Of a stretch of 64,000 bases of DNA, positions 55,441 to 64,000 are shown one piece after another. The stretch covers positions 146,156 through 210,155 of the forward strand of contig JBBHKE010003448.1 in the NCBI GenBank assembly GCA_037447655.1, written 5' to 3'. This stretch comes from Zygnema cylindricum (Eukaryota > Streptophyta > Zygnematophyceae > Zygnematales > Zygnemataceae). A program made the translations under genes and the position numbers. Within the stretch, counting starts at the first letter, position 1, and each line of letters opens with the position of its first letter. The notes under the pieces were generated by a model, which worked only from the letters and a program-made list of their open reading frames with translations, did no database searches and was not told the DNA's origin.

Positions 55441-55960
55441 AACATAGTTGTCCAGTGCACATAATACGCACGAAACGAACGCGCGAATACTACGTACGAC
55501 ACGCATTTAACGATGAAAAAAATGTTATTAAATGCGTACCTGACTATGTAACCGTACATTTTCGTACATTTGCGTACTATTTTCGTACATTTCAGTACTT
55601 TAAGGGGGTTTGAGGAGTTTTAGGGTACATTCTCGTGCGTTCTCAAATATTTATGTTAAACAGCCAACTATTATTCGTACATTTACGTACAGTGTCCGTA
55701 TTTTATCGTACTTTTGACGGTTATTATTTTGAGATTTTTAGGGTACATTTTCGTACTTTTCCGTATAATTCAGTTACACGGACTTACATTTTTCGTACAT
55801 CATCGTACGAAGTCCATATATTTCAGTACTTTTAGGGTTAGTGATGGGGGGATTTTAGGGTGTTTAGGGTACTTCCCGTGCATTTCGCACATTCCGGTAA
55901 ATAACAGTACAGCTGCCTTACATTATCTGTACTCCTAGGTTTTTTAGGGTACACATGTTG
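55441..55960. repeat. GTAC-rich dispersed repeat, copy 2
   Basis: Colinear with 43150-43690 at high identity. Downstream (55955-56070) more CGTAC-rich sequence follows that copy 1 lacks. Confidence 0.85.
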
Positions 55961-57090
55961 TACAACGACGTACATTTCGGTATGGTTTTCGTACGTTTTA
56001 AGGAATTTTTAAGGATTTTTTAGGGTAAAGGGGACGATTTCCGTACGTTTTCGTACATCGTACAGCGAAAAATAACGAACAGTATGAAAGTAACGAATAC
56101 TACGTAGTTTTCGGAAAAAAAGTTGAAATCTGTATGAATAGGACAATTATGGAAAAAAACAAGAAAATCCGCAGCCGTACAAGAAAATTGAAATTATCGC
56201 CGTACAAGTTGCTTTTTCTTGAAACTTTACATGTACTATAGTTTGTCGCCTAGCGCGATGCAATTTGTCTTTTAACGCATTTTGACCCACTTTCACGTGC
56301 TTTCAACTCATCTTCAAACTTTATATAAAATCACCTCGCGAGGTGAATTTAAATACAGCTCCATGAGGTGAGCAAATAGGCAGATCTTCTCGCACGTGTC
56401 GTAAGTTTTGACAATTTTTGTGCTCGTAGTACCAGAAAAAAAAACCCACTGCACGTTTCCAGCCTGTGCGTGACATTTTTCAGTGCGCATTTTTCTCTAC
56501 AAGGGCCGTGGAGGGGGTCTCGACCAACGAACGCCATTTCGCAAAAGCAAATTCCATGAAAGCGCCTCTCTCTCTCTCACGCTCCCACTACCACGTATCT
56601 CACAATTCTTGATATGAAAAACGTCAATAATGGTATCAAATGAAAGATCTCTAAAACCGATTTTTTTAAACTATGTTTGGGCGTATTTTGATGGCAAGTG
56701 GAGTGAGAAAAGACTAAAAAATAAAGTCAAGAAACCATGGCGGAAATTTTAAAATTTGTGACGTCGACGTTGTCATAATGTGAGCGTGATGTCAAAATGT
56801 CACAAACCCTAAACATCTACAATGTCACAAGTAGCTAGATGTCCACACCCGTCTCTATTTTGTAAACGTCATCAATTCTCGCGAGTTTTGTAGTCGTCTA
56901 CAACCGTCACAAATTACACCCACGTCTATATCTGTCACAATCTAAAAAAGCGACTTCATTTCTTAACATACGAATACTTTGAAAGTAGTATGGAGAATCT
57001 TTGCTAAATACAAAGTTACAAGACTAAATTTTTGGTTACATGCGATAATACCCTAAGAAAACATTAACACTAATAGAGATTCACGGTGTA
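55961..57090. other. Intergenic; ends in a foldback-MITE right terminus
   Basis: No gene. About 56760-56945 has scattered GTCACAA / GTCTACAA motifs like those before the gap (62745-62870). AACATTAACACTAATAGAGATTCACGGTGTA (57060-57090) is a right end whose left partner I could not place. Confidence 0.45.
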
Positions 57091-57351
57091 ATAAGCGGCT
57101 TAAGGTTGATTCACATGACGAACACATTCAAATACGTTTCGCTGTCGTGAATTAAACTTTCTAAAAAACGTACGGGTAATTGCACTAACTTATTACGCAA
57201 ACCCTTGACTTTAAGGCTCAAACAACGAAAGAGATTTAGGGAATCCAATATGTTTGTGAAGAAAATCCGCCCTAAGCCCCATAAAGGGGCGTTTTTCGAA
57301 CCAAAGTAAGAGGGAGAATCCATTGATTACGTCATCAGTTTTGTCTTTCAA

Positions 57352-57655
57352 ATTTGCCAGATTTTCTAACTAGTACTCAATTTTGTCCAAAAAGCAATTA
57401 AAGAGACGTTTAATGGTTGTAAAACTTCACGCAACAAATAGCGTCATCTGGACTATTAGAAAAAAATAGTAAACTTACGTACATAATTTTAAATATAGAA
57501 ATCATGAAGGACTTTATGCTTTTTTTTATCACGAAAATTTGTATGCCAAATTGCAATGTATTGAATTGGATGTATAACATTGCATGGCATTGCATTAGAA
57601 ATTCCGAATTGTATTCTAATAGACATTCAGAGATGCATTGGACATTTTGCATTTC
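57352..57655. repeat. Satellite-flanking unit, copy 1
   Basis: Matches 60537-60850 (CCAAAAAGCAAT.AAAGAGACGTTTAATGGTTGTAAAACTTCACGC, TGGACTATTAGAAAAAAATAGTAA, CATTGCATGGCATTGCATT). Always placed directly left of the 19-bp satellite. Confidence 0.82.
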
Positions 57656-58012
57656 TCTAGACATTCTGCTTTCCATTAGACACCTGCCTTTCCATTAAAC
57701 ATTTTGCTTTTCATTAGACATCCGACTTTCCATTAAACATTCGGCTTTCCATTAGACATCCGGCTTCCATTAAATATTTGGCTTTCCATTAAACATTCGG
57801 CTTTTCTTTAGACATCTGGCTTTCCATTAAACATTTGGCTTTCCATTAAACATTCGGCTTTCCATTAGACCTCTGGCTTTCCGTTAAACATTCGGCTTTC
57901 CATAAGAAATCCGGCTTTCCGTTAAACATTCGGCTTTCCATTAAACATCTGGCTTTCCATTAAACATTCGGCTTTCCATTTAACATCCAGCTTTCCATTA
58001 AAGATCTTTCAC
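57655..58012. repeat. 19-bp satellite block 1
   Basis: About 18 units of CGGCTTTCCATTARACATC with point changes. Not a CRISPR array: units are contiguous with no spacers. Confidence 0.92.
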
Positions 58013-58115
58013 CAGTACACACTTGTATTATTTTCAATTTGATACCGCCAATTCAAAGCTGAGAATCTTATCTTTCAATCGAAACTGTCACATCTACAAT
58101 CCTGTGTCCTATACT
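58013..58115. mobile_element. Foldback-MITE fragment
   Basis: AGTACACACTTGTATTATTTTCAATTTGATACCGCCAATTC...AATCTTATCTTTCAATCGAAACTGTCACATC corresponds to the centre of the foldback class; both termini are absent. Confidence 0.55.
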
Positions 58116-58399
58116 ATACTGTACTGTACCCGATTGCAACAAGTCTTAAATATTACAGCCTGTAAAGCTTTCCGTACAGTTATAGACACCTCTCTCAATG
58201 GAACAGAACCCTTACTAGATATTTACCGTACAAATTTTGTTTTTAGCTGGTTTCAAGTTGGGTGCCCGCCGAAAACGTCGACTTACATTTGTATTAAGTG
58301 GTGTTACAAACCATAGACACACGACGTTCTTAGAATGTTTTATCTGTACAATCTTACTTTATGTTAGATTCATTGTTGAATGGCGCGAACTGAGGCTTC

Positions 58400-59365
58400 A
58401 ACGAACCACAATGCATTTCGCGTTCGCGTACGAAGCGTTGACTTTGATTCCGACTATGTATTGGTATGGAGATATTTGGTGCGAGTACTTCGCACTGGTG
58501 GATTTGTGACGGTTTGAGTTGGACGTCACTTATATATCGGGTTGGCGTTTGGAGTATTCGGCTTCGATTCGCAAGTACACATTTTGTGTACGTTTTGAGG
58601 TTGGTACTTTTCGGAGTATTGATGTTTGGCGCCGAAGCGTACGACTTCGTTTCGCGTCAATATTTGGTGAGTCAGCGAACAAAATGTATTATTTCGTTTC
58701 GCGTCACTTTTGTTTTGTGTACAAGTGTTTTCGTTTCGTGTGCAGGTACCTTATTTCGTGCGTACACACGACACGTGTTAAAGTTCACGTTTGGACTTTT
58801 TGTTTCGAAGGAAGAAAGCGTGTGCGCCTTCCTTCGTGGAAGTTTCTTTGCAGTGTGCACATATAGCCTGGGACAGACTTCGTCGCTACTTAAGTTTTGC
58901 TTGTTTTACCTTGTTGTCTCTTAGTGCAAAGTAGCGAGTATATAGGCAGCAATGTTCAGCTGCAGAGTTATCCTTGGTTTAACTTTGGATCAATAGAAGA
59001 GTAAAGATGTAGATCATTTGTGATCAGTTAAGAGAGAGGGGAAGATCTTTAGCGATTGATAAAGAGAGAGAGGTGAAGATCCTTTGTGGTCAATTAAGAG
59101 TTGTTAAGGATCCTTTGTGATCCATTTGGAGAATAAAGGAATTAAGGAGTATGATCATTCTATAATGATCTTTTAAGAGTGAAGATTTTATCTTTGAAGA
59201 GAGAAGAAGAGAAGAGAAGAGTTGATGTAAAGAGGCTTCGGCCAGAAACACATGTAATCCTTTTTGGCCGATTATCCTTTTGCTTTTTATGAGCTTCCGC
59301 TGTGTAATGTTTTATGGTTTTTTGAACATTAATTTTGAGTGGGTTATTTATTTTAAGATCCAACA
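58400..59365 (-). mobile_element. Solo-LTR-like segment, inverse copy
   Basis: The minus strand begins TGTTGGATCTTAAAATAAATAACCC and contains ACACAGCGGAAGCTCATAAA, then further in GAAGGAAGGCGCACACGC and repeated cGCGAAACGAAA motifs, paralleling 52446-53000. No second LTR or protein. Confidence 0.6.
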
Positions 59366-59377
59366 CTTAACCCCATG

Positions 59378-59580
59378 GTCCATTTTGTTTGGCCTTGGGA
59401 ATTTCCACTTTCGGCTTTGCCGGCTGTTGTTCTGTCTGGAGCGATGTCTGGAGCGATTCCTCGTCTTACAGTAAAAACGACAAAAAATGCTTAATTGTGA
59501 TCCAAGATTGGTGACCAGAAATGGGTGCCGGATTTTCAAGATGCATCTTGGCAATGATGACTTGGTAGATTCTTAAGTCG
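59378..59580. repeat. LTR-element leader-like fragment, copy 2
   Basis: Matches 54836-55040 (GGCTTTGCCGGCT, GGAGCGATTCC, TGACCAGAAATGGGTGCCGG, AAGATGCATCTTGGCAATGA). Confidence 0.5.
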
Positions 59581-59748
59581 ATTTTACAGCTGATTTACAG
59601 CTTTGTCGTTTAGGCGATGTTCTCCTTACATTTTGCTGGTCCCATTGTGGCACCTCCATATAGAGTCAACTAACATTTCTAATCAATTGTCTGACATAAC
59701 GACATACCGAAGATACACCTCGACTTGATTCGAGTTATTGTTTTTTAG

Positions 59749-60216
59749 TAGTGGTGTGTATTGGAAGCCATGTTCGGGTAGCCGATATGCCTTTTTTTGG
59801 CCTACCTATAATCCATATGTTGGCAAAATATATCGGTACCGGTGTTATCGCGATCAAAACCGTAATATTGGTTTTCTATCGCGATAACATCGGTTTGAAA
59901 ACTATCGGCGATAATTGTACGGTTCATAGTCCACATTTGTAGGGCTTATTCTATTGTAATGAACTTCCGTTTTGCCTTTTTACAGAGTACGGAACATGTT
60001 ATTATAAGTGGCATGCCACGCTATATATATTGAAAAAAAAATACAGTCTTTTATTATATAGTACTATTATGTAACGTACTACATTTTTTTCCACTTATTG
60101 CCGATAAGGAATTTGTAGGTCTCAAAGTGATATATCGAGGTCCCTCACTATTCGATAACGAATAACTGTCGCTCTCAATTTTATCGCGATAATTTTCTTA
60201 CCGATACACAGCACTA
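59749..60216. mobile_element. hAT-like MITE, ~468 bp
   Basis: Left TAGTGGTGTGTATTGG, right CCGATACACAGCACTA (inverse TAGTGCTGTGTATCGG). TATCGCGATAA palindromes on both sides. Its right end abuts a TACACC-family left end at 60215. Confidence 0.62.
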
Positions 60217-60527
60217 CACTGCGAATCGTAATTAGAGTAAATTACTCTAATTTGGTTGCTCGAAATTTCGACTATCACATGAAATAGGGTAAATGATTCT
60301 AATTTTTTCATTATTCTATTTGAGGTAAAATTTAATTAGCGTTTTTAATTATAATATAGGTTCGTTTTAAATAGTGTGGAGTACGGACGACCTCCGACCG
60401 TGCAAAATTGTACTTTATTGAGCAAAAAAGGTACAAATAATGATTTAATACATGCCGTTATCATGTAACTGCGTTTTAACAAACCGCGTAGCGCAAACGT
60501 CATAGTGACGATAAACCGTACGTTTTG
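60215..60527. mobile_element. TACACC-family element, right part replaced
   Basis: Left end TACACTGCGAATCGTAATTAGAG. Aligns with 34175-34665, including GTACGGACGACCTCCGACCGTGC and CGTCATAGTGACGATAAACCGTACGTTTTG, then runs into the satellite-flanking unit. Confidence 0.75.
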
Positions 60528-60536
60528 CCAAATGTT

Positions 60537-60850
60537 CAGTTTTGCCAAATTTTCTAACTTGTACTCAGTTTTGTCCAAAAAGCAATAAAAGAGACGTTTA
60601 ATGGTTGTAAAACTTCACGCGACAAAGAGCGTCATGGTCAAAACAATCTGGACTATTAGAAAAAAATAGTAAGCATACGGACATAATTGAAGTATAAAAA
60701 CCGTGAAGGACTTCATTCTTTTCTTGATCACGTAAATTTGTACGCCTAATTGCAATGTATTGAATTCGATGTATGACATTGCATGGCATTGCATTGGAGA
60801 TTCCGAATTGCATTCCAATAGACATTCAAAGATGCATTTGACATTTTGCA
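60537..60850. repeat. Satellite-flanking unit, copy 2
   Basis: Counterpart of 57352-57655, with an extra GGTCAAAACAA before TCTGGACTATTAG. Confidence 0.82.
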
Positions 60851-61620
60851 TTGCTCTAGACATTCCGCTTTCCATTACACATTCGGCTTTCCATTAGACA
60901 TCTGGTTTTCCATTAGACATCCGACTTTCTATTAAACATTTGGCTTTCTTTTAGACATCCGGCTTTCTATTAGACATCCGACTTTCCATTAGACATCCGA
61001 CTTTCCATTAAACACCCGTCTTTCCATTAAACATCCGGCTTTCCATTAAACATCCGTCTTTCCATTAGACATCCGACTTTCCATTAAACACCCGGCTTTC
61101 CATTAAACATCCGGCTTTCCATTAGACATCCGTCTTTCCATTAAACATTCGGCTTTCCATTAGACATCCGGCTTTCCAATAAACATTTAGCTTTCTATTA
61201 AACATCCGGCTTTCCATTAAACATCCGGCTTTCCATTAAACATCCGGCTTTCCATTAGACATCCGGCTTTCAATTAAACATCCGTCTTTCCATTAATTAT
61301 TCGGCTTTCCATTAGACATCCGGCTTTCCAATAAACATTTAGCTTTCTATTAAACATCCGACTTTCCATTAAACATCCGGCTTTCCATTAAACATTTGGC
61401 TTTCCATTAAACATCCGGCTTTCCATTAAACATCCGGCATTCCATTAAGCATTCGGCTTTCCATTAGACATCCGGCTTTGCATTAGACATTCGGTTTTCC
61501 ATTAGACATTTGGCAATCATTTGACATTCCATTAGACATTTGGCATTCTATTAGACATTCAACATTTCATCAGGCATCCGGCATTTCCTTAAAAATTTGG
61601 TATTCCGTTAGACATTCGAC
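60850..61620. repeat. 19-bp satellite block 2
   Basis: About 38 contiguous units of CATCCGGCTTTCCATTARA, with a larger-scale duplication (61135-61185 resembles 61280-61345). The array decays at its right end into CATTCGGTTTTCC / ATTTGGCA variants. Confidence 0.92.
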
Positions 61621-62234
61621 ATACTATTTTAGTAGTCTATTGTACATATTGTACTAAATTGTACTACAACTGTCCTCTATACGGTATGTTAAACGGTGAT
61701 TCTCTAATAGTGTTTTCAGTGACCCTAAATTACGACCCTTGAGCCTAGATTAGAATACGTAATACTTTTATCTCCACCACGCTAGTATAGATGCTGTGTA
61801 GTCAGAGTTGATTACTCTAATTCAGGAGGGATTTTAATAGAATATTGTATGCGATATGCCACTTCATGCGTAAACTGCACATTTTTTCATATAAACTAAC
61901 ATAAAAAAGTTCAGATTACTGCGTCGACAGGGGAAAGTGAGTGGCGTCAAAACGGGAAAGCGTTTGATGAAATAGTAATAAAGACAAAGGAAAAAAACGT
62001 GAACCTGTTTACATATGTCGAGGTGTTTACCTAGCACTTTGGGGTGCCCTTCTAGCACTTTGGGGTGCCCTTCTAGCACTTTTGGTTGTTAGTTCCTAAT
62101 CGATAAATCACCATTGATGTGCTTTACTGTACTTTGTACAAAGGATCTTGTACTTTTACAAAATGACATGGTACTGTACATTACAGCACTCTATTTCAAA
62201 TTCAGTTCAATACTGTTTCAAATGTATCAGTTAA
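61621..62234. other. Intergenic with a 21-bp triplet repeat
   Basis: CTAGCACTTTGGGGTGCCCTT occurs two and a half times (62031-62083). Nothing else recognised. Confidence 0.5.
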
Positions 62235-62875
62235 GGGTGCGTCTCTATGTGCTTAAGTAAGGATTTTTTTCTGTCGTCTTCCTGTAAAACTTAGAGCCGT
62301 ACCGCGTAAGTTTCAACCGTACAATAAAATAGAAAAAAAGAAAAGTACATTTTGCGTCATCATCGAATTTAAAATGTACTACATCTTGTCGTCTTGTGTT
62401 CTTCGACCCACTTCGACGACAAAAAACGTCATCTTCAACCTTATCTTTAAAATACAGGGCCGATGTGTTTTAAAATTAAGGATTTTCTATAAACAAATAG
62501 GAGCACGTATTCGCACGTGTTCCGTTCTGTTCAGAAAATTCAAACGAATTCAAGCGACGTGGAAGTGTACACGATTCGCCATGTTTTGTCCGTTTCTGTT
62601 CAATACGACAAATAGAAGTACACAGTTTGTTTTGTTATGTCCGTTTCCATCCGTTACGGATTTTTTTTTTGCAGGGGTCTCAAGCTTCCGATGCCATTTC
62701 ACGTCGAGCCGACAATAGACGCAAAGTCAAAACGCATCTTCTTCAACCGTGAAACGTCACAGGCTGGAGGGCGGTAGGTCTACAATGTCGCGAAAAATCA
62801 CGCGACGTCACAAGCAGTTACGAAAAATGACGTGGGTCATCACAGATTGTAGACGTTGACAGCCGTCACGGGCGT
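62235..62875 (+). mobile_element. Harbinger-like element, right end lost at the gap
   Basis: Starts GGGTGCGTCTCTATGTGCTTAAGTAAGG (TTA nearby on the left) and matches 15152-15295. The interior carries GTCACGG/GTAGACG-type repeats (62745-62870) like those in the elements at 22503 and 31859. Confidence 0.55.
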
Positions 62876-62885
62876 NNNNNNNNNN
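62876..62885. other. Assembly gap (10 N)
   Basis: Ten N characters; the true gap size is unknown. Confidence 1.
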
Positions 62886-63416
62886 TACAGCTAGAATAGA
62901 ACGTATGCGGAGTTACTGTCGTATTTGAGCCGTAAGAGCAACAGAACAACCTCGGTCTTTTAGAGGTCGTTGACGTCGTAAAACGACCGAAGAAAACAAC
63001 TGTGACCTCGCTAAAGAACCGCTCCAGTGTCAACAAAAGAAGCCAGCAAAATGCTGCAGTTGCTGGAGATTTTCTGGCTCCAACAAGACAACGAGAATGC
63101 CGAGTTTATGCTGTCATTGAGGCGTATGCAAGATAAGATCGACATGATCAGAACGCGCCAGATGGTGCAGAAGGGCATTAAGGAATTCTTCCAGCCAGTT
63201 TAGGGAAGTTTGTAGGGTGTTTGTATGGTTTGACTTTGTGATTTGTCAGGTGTATTAAATTAAAAAAATTTTGGGACCACGAAAAGTTATTGAATATTGT
63301 ATTGGAGAGGTTTATTGAATTCAATATGGGTCAAACGTCAGGACCGGGCACAAATATTGAATTATGGAGGTTATTGAATTAGGCAGTATTGAATTAGACA
63401 GGTTCTATTGTATATA
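62886..63416 (+). mobile_element. Pogo/Tigger-like DNA transposon, 3' end
   Basis: Coding tail (63015-63203) plus 3' non-coding end. The terminus TATTGAATTAGACAGGTTCTATTGTA has the inverse TACAATAGAACCTG.CTAATTCAATA, closely recalling the TACAGTAGAACCTC.ATAACTCGAA ends of pogo/Tigger elements. The 5' part is lost in the gap or decayed. Confidence 0.72.
63015..63203 (+). pseudogene. Tigger/CENPB-like transposase C-terminus
   Basis: About 62 residues open to TAG 63201-63203: STKEASKMLQLLEIFWLQQ, an acidic spacer, MLSLRRMQDKIDMIRTRQM, ending GIKEFFQPV. The S-K-E-A ... L-E-x-F/L-x-x-Q-Q ... I-x-x-F-F-x-P-V order is the usual C-terminus of Tigger/Jerky-like DDE transposases. In-frame stops occur upstream (TAA 63012-63014), so it is a relic. 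Confidence 0.68.
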
Positions 63417-63434
63417 TGTTTTTTTTTTTATTTT

Positions 63435-63515
63435 TTATTTCCCAATTAGCGTTAATAACACTTTTTTTTTTTTTACGCTATTTATTCCTTTACTCTAATA
63501 GCGATTGGCGGTGTA
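63435..63515. mobile_element. TACACC-family right end
   Basis: CCCAATTAGCGTTAATAACAC, a T run, then TACTCTAATAGCGATTGGCGGTGTA. The left part was probably replaced when the Tigger-like element inserted. Confidence 0.7.
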
Positions 63516-64000
63516 CTAAACTTGTACCAATGTGTACTTAAAATGTACAATCTTTGACAAGCTGACGTAGGTGACTGCACGCGACCAAAATGGTTACTGC
63601 GATGATCAATTCCCAACATTTGCGATGATCAATTCCCAACATTTTTTAGTATAGAAGACATCAACGTGGAAATGATTGCCCCTGTTACGGTCTAGTTCTA
63701 CCGGGAGGTCAAGTAGCTGTACGGACATATTAAATACGTGCTAATGTCGTTGTACCACTAACGCTCCTTTTTTTTCGCTCATTTTGAGCGGTTGCTTTTT
63801 CAACCTTTGTCTTTTCGAAACGTAAACTCGAACCGCGGGAAACCACGGAGTTGGAGAGAGGACAATTGTAACGTGATGGGATATCCTCCGGCAAAGATAT
63901 TCTGTTGGACTAGGTGGATTCAGAACAAGCCTATGCCACGTGTAAACATTTGGTTGGTGATCTACAGTGGTACGAACCTATACCTCCAAGAGCCGGATGG
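63516..64000. other. Window end; possible partial ORF
   Basis: GCGATGATCAATTCCCAACATTT is duplicated at 63598-63642. From ATG 63876 a frame (MGYPPAKIFCWTRW...) is open to the window end (about 41 residues); I do not recognise it and it may be chance. Confidence 0.3.

Noticed and set aside
57655-61620. CRISPR-like regular repeats
   Set aside because: 19-bp units are contiguous without unique spacers, and the context is eukaryotic: an ordinary satellite.

Overview
This window looks like nuclear DNA of a streptophyte, meaning a land plant or charophyte alga; I cannot fix the lineage. The evidence is plant-type genes with short GT-AG introns: an organelle-type MutS homologue (MSH1) carrying a C-terminal GIY-YIG-like tail, a GRF-interacting factor (AN3/GIF, SSXT domain), an LRL/UNE12-type bHLH factor, a trihelix-like protein and an LRRNT-type exon. 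The background is AT-rich, intergenic space is large, and a 10-N scaffold gap lies at 62876-62885. Exon models below were built by hand from splice signals and phase; all the phases agree. Gene layout: (1) 120-5599 +, the 3' eight exons of MSH1, whose 5' end is outside the window. (2) 6320-8915 +, a 5'-truncated non-LTR retrotransposon with reverse transcriptase and a restriction-like endonuclease, broken by only two stop codons; a second decayed copy lies at 26690-27960 on -. (3) 10777-14381 -, a complete seven-exon bHLH gene (410 aa). (4) 23660-25288 +, an intronless 542-aa trihelix/Myb-like coiled-coil protein sitting in a sea of transposons. (5) 28760-31664 -, a four-exon secreted protein of 239 aa with a C-terminal ten-cysteine module that I do not recognise. 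(6) 37277-39492 +, a complete four-exon AN3/GIF gene (254 aa). (7) 41937-46696 -, the 3' four exons of a GH20 beta-N-acetylhexosaminidase. (8) 48231-49461 -, two 5' exons of an LRRNT-type secreted protein with no LRR exons visible. (9) 62886-63416, the 3' end of a pogo/Tigger-like transposon just after the gap. No operon-like cooperation is expected; these are independent genes. Between the genes the dominant content is small inverted-repeat transposons. One superfamily with ends TACACCGCCAATCGCTATTAGYGT and TA borders occurs about 25 times in several size classes (~205, 221, ~540, ~620 bp). It forms two beads-on-a-string arrays (15392-19563 and 32798-34665) in which neighbours are separated by exactly 3 bp. 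Other families are a PIF/Harbinger-like family with 3-bp target duplications (22503-23152, 31859-32589), a hAT-like family with ends TAGTGTTGGGTATCG (19705, 25757, 59749), a GTGAAGTTCCATTA family, a tRNA-like SINE (two copies), solo-LTR-like segments, a GTAC-rich dispersed repeat (two copies) and a 19-bp satellite (two blocks). The most unusual observations are the fixed-spacing arrays, the recurrent hAT-end/TA-element composites still bounded by an 8-bp target duplication, the four-fold duplicated 3' splice region in the AN3 gene, the apparent loss of catalytic residues in the MSH1 GIY-YIG tail, and the nearly intact endonuclease-bearing retroelement.
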